DNA of 64,000 nucleotides, from contig CM020620.1 of the NCBI GenBank assembly GCA_009829735.1, forward strand, positions 28,428,951 through 28,492,950. The letters are read 5' to 3'. The notes beneath the pieces are model-generated. The model saw only the letters and a program-made list of their open reading frames with translations, was not told where the DNA came from and searched no databases. The position numbers and the translations under genes were made by a program. Numbering within the stretch: the first letter of the stretch is position 1; every line of letters begins with the position of its first letter. The DNA comes from Pyropia yezoensis. Taxonomy: Eukaryota; Rhodophyta; Bangiophyceae; Bangiales; Bangiaceae. Below are positions 43,718 through 57,047 of this stretch, piece by piece.

Positions 43718-46700
43718 CCTCGACCGGTAGAGGCGGTCGCCACACCCTCGGCGGAGGGGACGGACACGTCGTCCTCGGACTCGTCGTCTTCCCCTTCACC
43801 TTCGGATTCAGACGCCAAGTCGGCAGGAAGCGAATGACCGTTGGAGCTAGTCGTCCTAAGCTCACAACAGCAGCCTCGGCCAAGTGGGTCAAGAGGACGA
43901 ACCAACCGTGCCGGATACTGCGGCGACCCAACGGAGTCCACCCACCTCGGGTAGGACTCCCCAAGATCGTAAGCCCACGTCGGGTCATCGCGGTGCTGAC
44001 GCGTGAGATCTTCCAGGTGGCTGGACGGGTGCAACTTGCCCCCGGCCGTGCCTGTTGTGCCCGTATCGTACTTGATACGGGGTCATGAGCCTCCTTGATA
44101 CGCAAGTCGCTATTACCCATGGAGATGAAGCTCCAACGCTGGAAGTCTAAAGCTGACCATCTGATCGACATCAATGGTGGGGTACTTCCCGTTGTTGGTG
44201 CCGTGACCCTACCAACTAGGTTGGGAGCCCATGAGGTCGACGTGACCTATGGAGTAGTCGAGAATATATCGGTACCCCTGCTTCTGGGTACCCCTTATGT
44301 TGTAACACAAGTGCCTCTGATTTGTGGCCCTGAGTATTGGGTCAAGTTGATGAATGGGGAGACCATCCCCATTCTTGGTAAGGGAAAGTCTGTGGCTCCT
44401 GTGACAGTCTCACAGTCGAAGCCTGTTTGCTCCGTGAGAGAAGGGTTTACTGGTACTCTGCGTTTAGCCCGTAAAGTCACGTTGCCCCCCAACTCGGCGG
44501 CGCACGTTGACGTTGTAACTGATTATACGGGGAACGGGTTGGTGCACCCTCACCCTCTTCCTGCTCGCAAGCACCAAGTGCATGTTGCCCTTGGCACGAT
44601 GGACTCAAAAGCCGGAGTCCCGTGGAGGATTCAGGCGATGAACCTGAGCTCTTCGCCCAAGTACTTCAAGTCGGGAGCCAAGTTCGGCTATATCGACCAA
44701 CATGAGGGACCAGAAGTAGCGGTCACCCTCAACGCGGGCGCGAGTAGCGACCCGACGTCCGGAAAGGAGAAGCACCAAGCCAAGTCGGCCGCCTCTTCTC
44801 GGACCCATGTGAACCTGGAGAATGTCCCACCCCGGTTGAGGGTTCAAGTTGAACGCCTCTTGGACCGATATCACAAGTTGTGGGATGGTCAATTGGGACT
44901 CATGAGAGCCACCCAACACCGGATCGAGTTGAAGCCCGGTGCACCCCCTATACGCCAACAACCGTACAGGGGAGGGCCCCGTTCAAGGGCCCTCGTTAAG
45001 GAGCAAGTCTCTCGCATGGAGGCCCTCCATGTAATCGAGGCCAGCAACGCCTAGTGGGCGAGTCCGGTGGTTATTGTCCCCAAAGTTGATGGGACCCCAC
45101 GGTTCTGTATCGACTACCGTAAGCTCAACGAGAGCACGGTGAAAGACAGTTATCCCCTACCTAGGATGGACGACTGCCTGGACGCGTTGGGGGGGGCAAA
45201 CGTGTTCTCTACCCTAGACTGTATCGCGGGGTACTGGCAAATTCCCATTGCCCCGGAAGACAGGCATAAAACTACCTTTACCTGTCACTGTGGTACCTAC
45301 CAGTGCAAGCGTCTACCGTTTGGTCTGTGTAACGCGCCGGCAACTTTCCAGCGCGCCATGGACATGATTCTGGCCGGAGTACGGTGGCAGATCTGTCTTG
45401 TGTACCTAGACGATATCATTGTGTTCTCCCGAAGTCCGGAGGAACACATTGGCCATCTTGGCCAGGTGTTCAAGCTACTTGCTGACGCCGGTGTGTCACT
45501 GAAGGCGAGTAAGTGCCACCTCTTTACTCAAGAGGTGGAGTACTTGGGACATGTTGTCCATCCGGGGCGTCTCAGTGTTAACGAGAAGAACTTGAGGGCC
45601 ATTCGTAAGGCTCAGTACCCCCGGACCCAGACCCAGATGAGGAGCTTCCTCGGGATGTGTAACGTGTACCGACGTTTCACCAAGGGCTTCGCCATGGTGG
45701 CGAAGCCGCTGAATGAGCTAGTTAGCTCGACGCTACCGAAGAACCTGCCTCCCCCAAGTCGGGTGGAGCAGGAATCCTTTGAGATTCTTCGGGACCTACT
45801 GCTGAAACCCCCTATCTTGGCTATTCCCAGGTTGGGAGGCCACTACATTCTGGAGGTGGATGCTAGCTACGACCTACTTGGTTGTGTGTTGCTTCAGCAG
45901 CAGCCGGACAAGGAGTACTTGCCGGTGGGATACTTCAGCAAGGGGCTGAACTCGGCTGAGAAGAACTATGGAGTCACCTAGTTGGAAGGACTCGCAATGG
46001 TGTGGGCGGTGACGTCACTTCGTCACTACGTGGAGGGTGAGAAGTTCCTCATCCGCTGCGACCACCGCGCGTTGCAGTTCATCTTCAAAACGGATTGCAC
46101 GAACACCCGCCTCAACAGGTGGAGGGTGCGACTGGCACCCTTCAACTTTGATATTGAGTACCGACCTGGCAGGCAACATGCCCTTGCCGACGGCCTTCCT
46201 CGGGTCCCTACCGAGGGGCTGGACACTAACTCAGTCGATGAGGACATCCCCATCGTGGGGGTAGTCACGCGCCCGGGTCAGGCGTTGGACCCCGAGGCGC
46301 TAGGGAGCAAGAAGTACTTGCCCCTGTCCCTGGACGAGGTGGTGAAGGCCCAGTCCGAGGACCCCTTCTGCAAGTCGCAGAGGGATACGCTGGATACGGT
46401 GGCGGAGACGCGGTTCTTCATCGGAGACGATGGCCTCCTCGTGAGGAGGGGGGTAATTCAGGGGACCGAACAACTTGTCGTCCCCGCATCCCTCACGGAC
46501 AGTATTCTTGAGAGGGAGGATAACGCTCCCACAGGTGGACACCTGGGGTCTAGTAAACTCTACCAGACCCTGAGGACCAGGTACTACTGGCCGTCCATGG
46601 TGGTAGACATCGACGGTTGGGTGGCTGCCTGCACAAGTTGTGCGCAGAACCGTCTGATGGAACGGCGGCCTACTACTGCTATGTTACTGTTCCCGGCCAA

Positions 46701-47817
46701 GGAGCCCTTTGCCGCGTTGGCGATGGACATCCTTGGGCCCCTGCCAGTGACCGAGGAGGGCAAGCAGTGCCTCCTGGTCATTTGCGATCGCTTCGCGAAA
46801 CAAACGCGAGCGATCCCTCAGGCAGAGATCACGGCCATGTCGGTCGTGTCAGCCTTCCTAGATCACTGGGTTGCCGCGTATGGCATCCCGGACAGTACAC
46901 TATCGGACAATGGACCGCAATTTGCGTCTGTACTGTTTCAGGGAGTGCTGGATATGTTGGGGGTTAACGCAAACTATGCCACCCCCTACCACCCACAAAC
47001 TAACGGGCAGGTGGAGCGCTTCAACAAAACTATTGTTCGGCAGATACGCCACTATGTGAGTGAGCACGTGAAAACGTGGGACCAATACATTTCTATTTTT
47101 ACGACTGCCTACAATTCGCAGGTTCACTCATCTACCGGGGAAGCACCCCTCCCTTTTGTGACCCCCCGTCGCGTGCGATCCATTGCCGTGCGGCGGCCGC
47201 TCCCACCTAGGGAGGCCAGTGGCAGTACGCCCACTCGCACTGAGAGTAAGGCGGAATTCGCTGCTAGGCTCGAAAAACTCATCCTTAAAGTCAGGGCTGA
47301 GATGGACAAAGCGCGAAAGCGCTACAAGCGTACTTTTGACAAAAAAATGCGTAACGCTAAGCATGTCTCCGGGCAGAGTGACTGGGTACTGGCTCATTCA
47401 CACACCCCAACGGGCGTTAAGTTGGTGTTCCAGTCGAAGGGGCCATACAAGGTCCTTCGTACAGATGGACGGCGGTTCGCCATCGAAAGTGACGATGGGG
47501 TCCGCACAGTAAACGGACAGGACGTGGTAAAAGTTGCACCACCTCCTGCAGGCAACTCGGCTTGGGCGCGTGCGCTGAAAGCGTGGCGCCTGCCTTCGCT
47601 ACCTGCGGCCAAACAGGGCCCGCAGGAGTACGTGTTCGATAAGTTCATCGACCACGGGTGGGATGAGGACACTAACCGCCTCATGTTGAGGGTGCGTTGG
47701 TTCGGCTGTACGGCCAAGGATGATACGTGGGAATACTTGGAGGACCTTCCCGCTGAGAAGGTCCGCGCATACTGCGCCCGGAATGATATAGACCCTAACA
47801 GCCCTCCCTCAACGTGA
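43714..47817 (+). pseudogene. pol of element IV with three in-frame stops
   Basis: One frame of about 1,367 codons, -1 relative to gag. Protease: VLDTGS followed at once by a TGA (44086-44088), then ASLIRKSLLP and LLLGTPYV. RT: FCIDYRKLN, PFGLCNAPATFQR, YLDD; a TAG (45052-45054) lies just before WASPVVIVPK. A TAG (45979-45981) lies in RNase H, which has LEVDASYDLLG and CDHRALQFI. Integrase: CTSCAQNRLM, LAMDILGPLP, LSDNGPQF and YHPQTNGQVERFN. The chromodomain is at the end (YVFDKFIDHGW, LRVRWFGCTAKDDTWEY). Outside the three stops the frame is whole. Stops at the protease site, before RT and in RNase H make it inactive unless read through. Confidence 0.92.
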
Positions 47818-47941
47818 GGGAAGGCCGAGTGACAGTGCCAGGAGAGTGCATCAAGTCGAAGTGGTACGCAGAGTGGCTTTTAAAAAGAGCCCTAACCCTC
47901 TCACTCTCACGACGAAGGCAGCTGCCATTAAGGCACGCATG

Positions 47942-49012
47942 CTAGTCTCCCCACTCCCACGGCCTTACCCTCTTGAGGAGGTGATCGCCGAGACCCACGT
48001 CGATAGCAATCCCCGCTGGTCGGCGGGAGGGCGGCTCCAAGTTGGAACCGTCGCGCCCCTCACGGCCGCGCAAGTGGCGACGACCGCGGCTGCCCTTCTG
48101 CTTAGTCTTGCGCGCAAGTTGGCGACGCAGACGCCGGACCGACTGCGACTCTGACGGAGTAGAGGACTCCGAGACGGAGTAAGACAACTCGTCTTCCGAC
48201 ACGGAGGAAGAGCGCCGCGAGTGACGGCGACGACGGCGAGGAGGCGAGTATGCCCGGCTCGCCCGACGCTTGCCACGCCCAAGAGGGGCTGACTGGGGCA
48301 CAATGGACCCGATACGAGCCAACTCGGTCGTCATTAACCCCGCCCCCGACTCGCAACTCGCGGTCGCCACTGCAGTACGAATGCGCTCCTCAAGTTGAGG
48401 ACTCTCGGATACTTGAAGGGTTGCGGTCGACGCGGCCAATCAAGAAATGGTGCGCACCCACGTGGTGATCATCATCTCTAAGGTCAAGGGCGTGGCCGGC
48501 AATACCAACTTGGGATAGATCGTCAAGAGGGTGGCCCCCAAGTTGGGGGACACCGGGGTGGACGCCTCAACGGCAACGCTTATCGGGATGTTCCCGTGCG
48601 GCTGGAAAGGGACAGGAGGAAGTGGAGGGGCTCGCCGAGTTGGCAGAGCCCGAGAGTAACTGCGACCCCTACTCGGGGCCCCCGCAGTGGGTTGAGTTTG
48701 GTAGTCATCGTGAGACGGCACGGCCATCACGATTGGCTTGTCCGGGGGCGGCGCAGTGTCGCGATCCACCCCCGGGGCATACGGGTAGTCCCCGATGCCC
48801 GACCCCGCTCGAAGTACCACACGGCTGTCGTGAAGTTCACAACCGACCCAGACGAATTGGCGAAGTTTGCCATCGTCCTTGGGCCCGCGGGAGAAGCGGC
48901 GCAACTTGTGCTCGATGCTCTCCCACTCGATGAACTTGTGGAGGCGCAGCATCTCCTCAAGTAGAGTGAGTTGTCCTGATGAGCACCCCTCAGCAACTAG
49001 CTGAGGGGTGAG
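47942..49012 (-). pseudogene. Element IV antisense gene (aORF-IV), 3' part
   Basis: Minus-strand frame opposite to pol, continuing from 57983-57738 across the element V insertion. It begins here within LTPQLVAEG, then LLEEMLRLHKFIEWESIEHK, LRRFSRGPKDDGKLRQFVWV and a Pro-rich part. A TGA (48440-48442) interrupts the same frame, which goes on to 47942 with an Arg/Ser-rich tail (SPPRRRRRHSRRSSSVSEDE), possibly nucleic-acid binding or nuclear. The match of SRGPKDDGKLRQFVWVGCEL to GKRRKDRGSFVRARFESRDG in aORF-III supports common descent. Function unknown. Confidence 0.6.
49008..49012. other. Target-site duplication GTGAG, left
   Basis: Precedes the TGTAGTGG end of element V and is repeated at 57738-57742. 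Confidence 0.9.
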
Positions 49013-49702
49013 TGTAGTGGTTTTACGTACCTTAGGCGCCTAGCACCCAGAACACACAGAGAATCGACCCACCAAGAACGCGGGGAGACCGGAGAGATAC
49101 AGAACCGCCGACCGCCTGGCTGGTTCACGCGGGGATCCGCGACCAGGACGACAGTGTTCAAGCACACGCAAGTCTGTCTTTTTCGAAGGGGGAAGCAACG
49201 CGCACCCCAACGCACACTATTACCCTCTCTCACCCGCACCCACCAACCCTCCACACCGGGCCACGTGCGGGCCAATCAGAACCCTCCAACATGTCCGGAG
49301 GGCCCCCTCCCCCACGGATCATCCCTGCCAGCGGGGCAGGAATCTCCAGGATACGGGGGAGAAGAGCCGCGCCGGACATCAGTGCCAACACTCGAGATCT
49401 CCCCAATCTCACAATCACGCAAAATACACAATCAAAATCCAAACCCCAAATGCATCCCATCCCGGAATATTGACCAATGGCCAATTCCGGTCAGGGGAAA
49501 ATCCCATACACTGGGAATCCCAAAATGGGCCCCAGAATCAATGGCGACCCGGTCCCATCTCCATAGGAGGGGACCAATCGGAAGCCAGTAAAATCCCGGG
49601 GGGCCAAGTCGGCCCCGTCCTCCTCACTAGGAAGGTGGGCACAGGGGTACGACGCGATCTCTTCGAGGTCCCCCTACGTGGAGGGCCCATAGGGTCCCTA
49701 CA
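49013..49702 (-). repeat. 3' LTR of element V
   Basis: 690 bp. It appears identical to the right copy over the first ~600 bp, but I count about eight differences in the last ~85 bp (from 49625). The open frames inside it occur in both LTRs and are not genes. Confidence 0.93.
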
Positions 49703-50341
49703 CTTCCTACACCTCCAGGGGGTTGCGACCCGCGACCCAGACACTGAGGGAAACTCCCCCCCAGCGCCAAACGGGCGGTGGAGGCAATGCCACTTGGCAG
49801 CATGCCGTCCCCACCGCCGAGTGTACCCATCCCCACGGGGGGGGTGGATGACACTGGGTCAGCTCGGTCCCATGGTTTTCTGCCCTGGGGAGACAATCGT
49901 GTCCGACCCCGTTGGACGACAGGGGGGGGGATGTGTGGAGACACCCCCCTGAAAACCACCACCTGAGGGGTGGGGGACGCAGCAAGGATAGGGCCTGTCG
50001 CCTCCCACGGCCCTGCTCGCACAGGGTGGGGCCGTGAGGGGACTGGCTCTCCTGGCGTAGCCGGGAGCGAGGGGTTTAGGGGCCTCTTGTGCACCCCCCC
50101 CTCGGCCCCTTGTCAGGGGGCTGAGGGGTAGAAGAGGGCCGCCTGTCCACCCGAGAGGGGTGGATCGTAGCGAGGGGGGCGGCAACGGGTGCTCGCCGCG
50201 AGGACGGCCTCCGTCCCCACCACTCCCGCTACTCCTCCTCGCTGCCACCGGTCTGCGTGCGTCTCCCTCGCCCTCACCCTAAGGATGGGGGTGGCATCCA
50301 CACTCTTCCCCCCCCCCGTCCCCATTGGAAAGCGGTCAGTC
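49703..50341. other. Leader of the antisense remnant in element V
   Basis: GC-rich sequence between the 3' LTR and ATG 50342. No supported gene. On the minus strand GAGGTGTAGGAAG next to the LTR is the likely polypurine tract. Confidence 0.4.
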
Positions 50342-50677
50342 ATGGCTACCCCGTCGGGGCAGTTGGGCAACCCCGCTCCCATGGGTGAGGGTGGCGGGTC
50401 CGCTTCCCCTCCGGCTCCTTCCTCCCCCCGTGGCCCTTCGGACACGGGGTTGCCACCCGCCTCTCCCGACGACGTCCCGATGGACGACGCCGGGAGTGGC
50501 CGGGGTGATGCCGGTCCGGCTTCGCCGGCCGAGGTACCTGTACTACCGTTGGCTGACTCGGGGGGCCTGGCCCCCTTCCTTCTTCACTGCCGTTTCGGCG
50601 CGACTACCCGTCACCCTAAGGGTGAGTTGAAGACAAGACGTCAACCATCCCAAGGATGGCAACCAGTTCCAGTATGA
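50342..50677 (+). pseudogene. Element V antisense gene remnant (aORF-V)
   Basis: From ATG 50342 a Gly/Pro/Ser-rich frame with acidic patches (SPDDVPMDDAGSGRGDAG) resembles in composition the disordered N-terminus of aORF-II and lies at the same place and direction. It stops after about 110 codons. I cannot find the RRxGxL core in the 500 bp left before the end of pol, so the globular part seems deleted. Homology is from position and composition only. Confidence 0.4.
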
Positions 50678-51202
50678 GGCTCAAGGCAAGGGCGTCGCTC
50701 AAGCCAAGGATCGGGGTCTAAGGCTCCCACAAGGATATCCGAAGGTGACCAAGGGACCTCCTCAAAGGTGACCGATGGTCACGCTTCATCTCTACGCCCA
50801 GGTATCGCGTACTCTCGTCCGTGCCGGTGGCCCTAAGGGTCACCCTGGAGCCATACTGGCACCGAGTTGCCAGTGTATCCGTCCTCTGCAAGGCATGCTC
50901 GGGGTACCCCCGTGCAGCGGACCCCATGGGGGTCGAGCAAAACATTTTTCCGAACAAGACGCGCGGGAAGAGGGCGGCCTTTCACCACCGTTCCCCGTCA
51001 TCGTCGACCCCCTCCACACACGCACCACTGTCGGTGTGGACGCTATCGAAGAGGACGCACCTCCAACATTCGAACCCGCGACCTCACCAATATTAGGCAA
51101 TAGCATCATCCACTGTGCTATGCACAGCTTTTGCAATCTGGGCGCCCGAGGCGCTCTACTTAGTCATTCGATTCTGCGGCCAGTACCCTTGGGAGTTGGT
51201 TG
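50678..51202. other. Spacer between aORF-V remnant and pol
   Basis: Non-coding. Open frames on the + strand here are antisense shadows or decayed sequence. It may include the degraded remainder of the antisense gene. Confidence 0.35.
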
Positions 51203-54200
51203 CTATTCTTCTTCTTCCGTTTCCCCTTGGGGGAACAGTCGGGACCCTTGGTCCCGTCCCTTGATGGGGAGCTTGTGCTTCCGGGCATACTTCAGGAGAG
51301 CTGCTCGTGGCACCCCCTTCTTGGGGTGCCAAGAATCCCCTTCGGGTCCGTGGCCAAACCAACGGACCCGGAAGTCCAAATCGGGTTTCCCGTTGTCGTC
51401 TTCCACCCATTGGTGGCCGACGATCTGCTCGAACACATCCTTCCCCGAGGTTTCCTCAGGGCACTCATTGAATGCGTCACGGGCTTCCCGCACCCGCTTC
51501 CACACTGGATCCCCTGCCTTAGGCGGGGGAGCGCGTGTGACATTGTCACTACTCTGGGTCTGTTCTCCCGTAGGGGTTTCAATGAGAAACCGTTGACCGT
51601 CAGTGCGTAGCACCATATATGGCCCTTTCGCCTTAGACGACATCTTGGTCCGCCCCTTAGTATAGGATTTCACATTAACCCAATCCCCTTGAGACATGGC
51701 CTCATTGTCTTCTCGAATACCCGCGTCATAGACACGCTTGTAGGCCAGTTGGGCCTTATCCAAGTTCGTCCTAATCCTTGGGATGAGGTTGCGCAACTCT
51801 TTCACGTATTGAACCGCCGCCGAATCGGCGTCGGGTTCCTCCGTGTCCACTGAGCGTACCATAGGTAAACGTTCAATATTCGAGGCCTCCAATCGCCGAG
51901 GGCTTACGAAGGTCAGTGGGGCAACCCCAGTACTCGAATGTACCTGCATATTATATGCAGTCGTCAGTAGGGACACATAGCGATCCCATTCCCGTGGGTG
52001 CTCGGACGAGTACGTCCGTAGCTGTCGCATAATCGTCTTGTTATACCGTTCCACCTGACCATTGGTCTGGGGGTGATATGGGGTCGTGAAGTTGGTGGCG
52101 ATCCCCAGGAGCCCCATGACTCCTTGGAAGTACACGGCAGCGAACTGAGGTCCATTGTCCGTGAGCGTAGAATCCGGGATGCCGTAGGCAGCCACCCAAT
52201 AGTCATTGAATGCCGAAGCTACCCCAAGGGCAGTGGTGTCCGACAGTGGGACGGCCCTCACCAATTTTGTGAAGCGATCACACATTACCAGGAGCATGGT
52301 GTGACCATTCTCCGTCTTCGGGAGCGGGCCCAACAAGTCCATCGCCACGGCTTGGAATGGCTCCCGCGCGGGGAACAGCTTCATAGGAGACGTGTGCCTC
52401 TTGTCCGTTATGCGATTCCGAGTGCATCCTGGGCAGTTATAAACATACCCGTATACGTCCGCCACTAGGGCGGGCCAGTAAAAATACTGCCGCATCGTAC
52501 GATACATCTTCCGAGACCCCTGGTGACCCGCCGTAGGCGCGTCATGGTACATTTCCAGAACAAGCCTTTGAAGCGACTCTGGAACGACCCATTGGTTGTT
52601 CCCCCTGAGGAGGGAATGGCGACACAGTACACCATCGTCATCTTCGAAAAAGAGGGCATTGCGTTGCCAACGGGCATCGTTCGGAGAGACCGTAGGCCCC
52701 TCCAAGCGACGCTGCCTGCAAAACTCATCCGAAGCCTGGGCCTCAATGAGCTCTCGGAGCGTAATCTTGCCGAGGCCCTTAGGGCTCCGGTCCGTAAGGG
52801 CGTTTGCTGACCTCGTCACCGCTAGAACGGGGATTCGATCATTCAGAGGCGTCTTATCCAAGCCATCCGTAGGAAGGCGCGATAGGGCACCAGCCACCTT
52901 GTGGTCCTTACCCGGCTTGTGCTTAATCTGGTACGAATATTCCGCTAAGCGGAGTCTCCAGCCCGTAAGGCGTCGATTGGGACTACTACTCGTCATCACC
53001 GAAGTGAGGGCGGAGTGGTCACAACGTACCAGAAATTCGGTCCCTTCCAAGAAGGAACGCAGGTAGGTCACAGACCATACGACCCCTAGGGCATCAATTT
53101 CTGTGGCACAATAGTTCCGTTCCGCCGGGGATAAACCCCGACTAAAATACCCAACGGGGAGATACTCCCCGTCCTCTTGCTGCTGCAGCAAGGCACAGCC
53201 CAGTTGCTCATAGCTGGCATCCACCTCCACAATATAATGGGCTCCCTCCCGAGGGATTGCCAAAGTAGGAGGCTTCAGAAGACAGTCGCGGAGCTCCTCG
53301 AACGCCGCTTGAGTCTCCTTTGTAGGAGGAGGTAGTTCCTTAGCCAGATGCGTACTAGTAAGCATGTTCAGCGGCCGAGCGATACGGGCGAAATTGGGGA
53401 CAAACCTTCGGTATACCCCGCACATGCCCAAAAAACTCTTCAGCTGCGTCTGCGTACGCGGATAATGTAGCCCCTTCAGGGCCTTGGTGTTCTTCTCATT
53501 CACGGCCACCCGCCCTGGGCGGATGACATGTCCCAGATATTCGACCACCCTCTGAAAGAGGTGACACTTGGACGCCTTCAGCGATACGCCGTTCTCCTTG
53601 AGAAGGCTCAATACGTGCTCCAGGTGGTGCAGATGCTCCTCGTCCGAGCGAGAGGAGATGATAACATCGTCTAGATATACTAGGCACGTTTGCCACTTCA
53701 CGCCGGCCAGGATAATATCCATGGCTCGTTGAAAAATCGCTGGAGCATTGCAGAGCCCAAAGGGCAACCGCGTACATTGCCACGTGCCCTTATGGCACGT
53801 GAAGGCCGTAAGGTGCCTATCCTCTGGGGCAATTGGGATTTGCCAATATCCGGCGTTGCAATCTAGGGTGCTAAACGCCCTGGCCTCCCCTAGGGAGTCC
53901 AAACATTCATCCATCCTTCGGATGGGATACGCGTCCTTCACCGTGACGAGGTTGAGCCGCCGGTAGTCAATACAAAACCGGGGCGTGCCGTCCTGCTTCG
54001 GGACGATCACCACGGGACTAGCCCACTCGCCTTTGGCGGGTTCAATAACTTCCAGTCTTCGCATTTGTTGCACTTGTTCCCCTTCCAGCTGGCGGTGCTT
54101 GTGCCCTGCCTTGTCGGGATGTTGCCTTTCCGGGGTTGCCCCGGGTTTTAAGCGGATACGATGTGCGGTATTCTTGATGAGCCCAAGGGTACCATCTCAT

Positions 54201-55156
54201 AGGGATTTGTACTTCTCCACCAGCTCCAAGAGCTGGCCACGTAGGGCTTCGGGGACCTCTCCTAGGTCCACCTCGGAATGGGCGCCCTCCGGCTTCGCCG
54301 CGGGACCTTCGCTCAGCTTTTGCATCTCTTCTTGAGAGACACTCAGTCTAGGTCCTTGATAGGAGGAGATTGACGCCACCACCGCCCCAACGGGGAGGCG
54401 GACAATCCTTGGCGTAGGATTCATCATTTGCACGGCGTACGGGGCGTCCCGGTTGAGCTCCGCAGGGCCGTTGGCCACGTGAACCCCATACCTGGAGGCG
54501 ATCCGGGGCTGCCCGGAAATAATCCCGTGGCCCTGGAACTGCCCTCTCACCTTCACGTGGGAGATAACCCCAGGCTTCAGCTTCAGCTTGTGACACAACC
54601 TGAGCTTAGCGGTCTTGGCCTTAGGACAAGCGCACACAGAGCTCCACCAAGTGGGGCCGGATTCCACGTCCTCCATATCTCGAAGGATGGGGACGACCAT
54701 CCCCGTCTTGAGGGTGACCGTTTGGTCCTCACAGGAGATGGTTTTCACTTCGGTATCTCCGAAGGAGTTACCTAATATGACGGGTACCGCCAGATTATCG
54801 ATCACTCCAAAGCAGACGTGGGAAACTCGGTCTCCCACTTGTACGCCCAAGCGCACAGTTCCTCGAATGGGGAGCCACCCCCCATTCAGGTCAAAGTATA
54901 ATATGTTCTCCAGCTCCCCTAGGGGCTGGAGCCTCAATCCCTTAGGGAGCAATGAGCTTCGAATCAGGGAGGGCCCACTGCCGGTATCCAGGACAGCGTG
55001 TAGAGCATGCTCTACCCCTTCAGTAGCAAACAAGTGTACAGCCAGCTGATAGCTGGATGATGGCATAAACGCGCAAATAACATTTCCCCGTTTCACCCCC
55101 TTAGGGAGTGCCAGTAATGCAGGCTTATTCGTCCGAGGGCGGCGCAATATCCTCAT
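51203..55156 (-). pseudogene. pol of element V with one stop
   Basis: One frame of 1,318 codons from ATG 55156, interrupted only by a TGA at 54197-54199 where relatives have Trp (KLWDG in IV). Protease: VLDTGSGPSLI and VILGNSFG. RT: FCIDYRRLN, PFGLCNAPAIFQR, YLDD. RNase H: VEVDASYEQLG and CDHSALTSV. Integrase: CPGCTRNRIT, AMDLLGPLP, LTDNGPQF and YHPQTNGQVERYN, with a GPY/F-like module (KGPYMVLRTDGQRF). Chromodomain: FEQIVGHQWVEDDNG and FRVRWFGHGPEGDSW, before a short acidic tail. It lies in the -1 frame relative to gag. A single nonsense change separates it from an intact polyprotein. Confidence 0.93.
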
Positions 55157-55209
55157 CGGTCTCCCCTCATCATTGGACGCATTGGGGGAAACCGTAGGGG
55201 AACCGCCCC

Positions 55210-56931
55210 TCAGTCGTTTCCCGAAGTTGATAACTCAGATGAGCTCCCCTTAGGGGAACTCGCTCGCTCTTCCTTCCCCGTCGGGGAGGGCACGACAGCA
55301 GCAACCGCCCCACTCGCACGAGCAGCGGCTCGAGCCGCTCTGTGCTCGGCGCGTGCCTTGGTCATCCGGTTCCGAGTCTCCTCAGGGAGGTGAGGGCAAT
55401 CTGCCATCCAGTGTGAAGTACTATTGCAGACATGGCAGGGGAAAGGCTCTCGTTTCCCGTCCGTCCCCCGCGACCCCCCAGAGGGTCGTGATTCCCTGTA
55501 GGAAGAAGCAGACGCCTCCCCCACCTCCAGGTGGGATGACGTAACGGCTGCCGGAGCGCGACGCGCCTTACGACGGGCGTGGCGCTCTGCGCCTTCCCTA
55601 GCCTTAAGCTCTGCGGCGGCGGCCTGAATCCGCCGTCGAAAGTCCCCTGCCCGTTGGGCATATTGCACCACCAGCTCAATAGGAGCATGGGGGTGGTCAG
55701 CTACGTAGTTCCGCACCTCGTGCCGAATCTCCCACCATGTGCCTTGCATAAAGCGGGCTCGGACCAGGCCCGAGGTTTGTATGTATCCACACTTAGCGTG
55801 GAGTTCCATGAGACGGCGGTGAAACCCCGTCTCTGTCTCATCCTCCTCTTGGGAGGCGCCATTAAGAATGGCCTCCTGTTCATTCAGGAGATGCTCATCT
55901 GCGTACGTGCGCAGAAGCCAGTTCACAAGTTCCAAATAGGAAGTTACTTCCCCAGTACGCCGGCCATCATCGACGGACGGGCGGATTCGATACAGGTCCC
56001 TCTTCAAGGGATCCTTAGTAAATTCGGGGAGGAGGAGCAAAGCTCGCCCCTCTGAAAGGCCGTTATCATTCGCCGCCTTCACAAAGCGGTTGAGGAACTC
56101 GAAGACTCCCAGAGGAGGGTCTCCCCCCCATTCACACTCGCGACCAAACATGCTGGACAGGTCCTTACGCTTCTTATCCAGGCCTTTGGCCTCGTTTCCC
56201 GATACTCGGTTGTCCTTGTTCTTGAGAGCATAGGTCTCACAATCCAAAAGACTCGCATAGCGGCCATCAGCCGGACTAATCTTCGGGGGAATCTCCCGTA
56301 GGGGGACTCTCCCCGGTCCTGCCTGAGCGGAAACCGCTCGGACGACAGATCGCGAGCGCCGACGGCGCTCGGGAGGCGAAGCCTCGCCTCCGGAATAATC
56401 CGAAGTCGACTCAGATGACGAGCTGGGACGCCGGCCACGCTGGCGCTCTTGCTTCGTCACGCTTCGTTCCACAAAACTCAACCGTTGGTTGAGCGGAGTC
56501 AGGAGGCCGCTAACAGCTTCCACCATCGCTTTATTCCATTCCTCCGTAGGAGTATCCGATGCAGGAGCCACAAACGCTCGGGGGGTCTCCCTAGGAGACG
56601 ATGCCCCCACAGCGGGAACAGGAGGGGTGCGCGTTCCCTCAGAACCCATCCCCGCCACGGGATGGACCCCAGGGAGGTCGCCGAGGCCGATTGAATTCCC
56701 CCCCTCGCGTCCCGTCCGCGGCGGGAAGAAAGGTTCGCCCAATGGGCCCTCCGAACCGATTTCCAGCGAGGGTAGACGAGTGGTCACCCTACGGGTGGCC
56801 AGGTCGTCCAGTCCAGCCCCGAGGGCGTGAGTCGGAAGAGCAGCTCCCGTCGCGCTCTACCTCGTCACGGACGAACCGCCCTCAAGGACTCCCGTCTCCC
56901 CCCGAGAAGGATTCTGCTTGTTATCTGACAT
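55210..56931 (-). pseudogene. gag of element V with one stop
   Basis: I take ATG 56931 (MSDNKQNPSRGETG), about 100 nt inside the primer-binding site; an in-frame TAG at 56857-56859 then interrupts it, and the rest is open to 55210. After a Ser/Arg-rich linker the capsid-like part has LLDCETYALKNKD, CEWGGDPPLGVFEFLNRF and YLELVNWLLRTY, parallel to the gag of IV. The zinc knuckle CHVCNSTSHWMADCP is a complete CCHC. A start at ATG 56649, after the stop, would give a shorter intact protein of about 480 aa. Confidence 0.88.
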
Positions 56932-57027
56932 CACGACAACCGCGTTCCCTCAGGGAAGACAGAGCTCAACCACAGAAAGAGTACGAAGAAGGGGAAGACC
57001 CCTTTGGCCAGAAGGAACCTAGTCCCC

Positions 57028-57045
57028 TCCCCCGCGGATCCACCA
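57028..57045 (-). other. Primer-binding site of element V
   Basis: On the minus strand TGGTGGATCCGCGGGGGA lies two bases inside the 5' LTR. Confidence 0.6.
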
Positions 57046-57047
57046 AA

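Noticed and set aside
49154..49591. 145-codon frame in the left LTR of element V, repeated in the right LTR
   Set aside because: It is LTR sequence present twice by structure; composition is non-coding and no motif is present.
50775..51596. 273-codon + frame over the end of element V pol
   Set aside because: It overlaps the well-supported minus-strand chromodomain and integrase coding and is its shadow.
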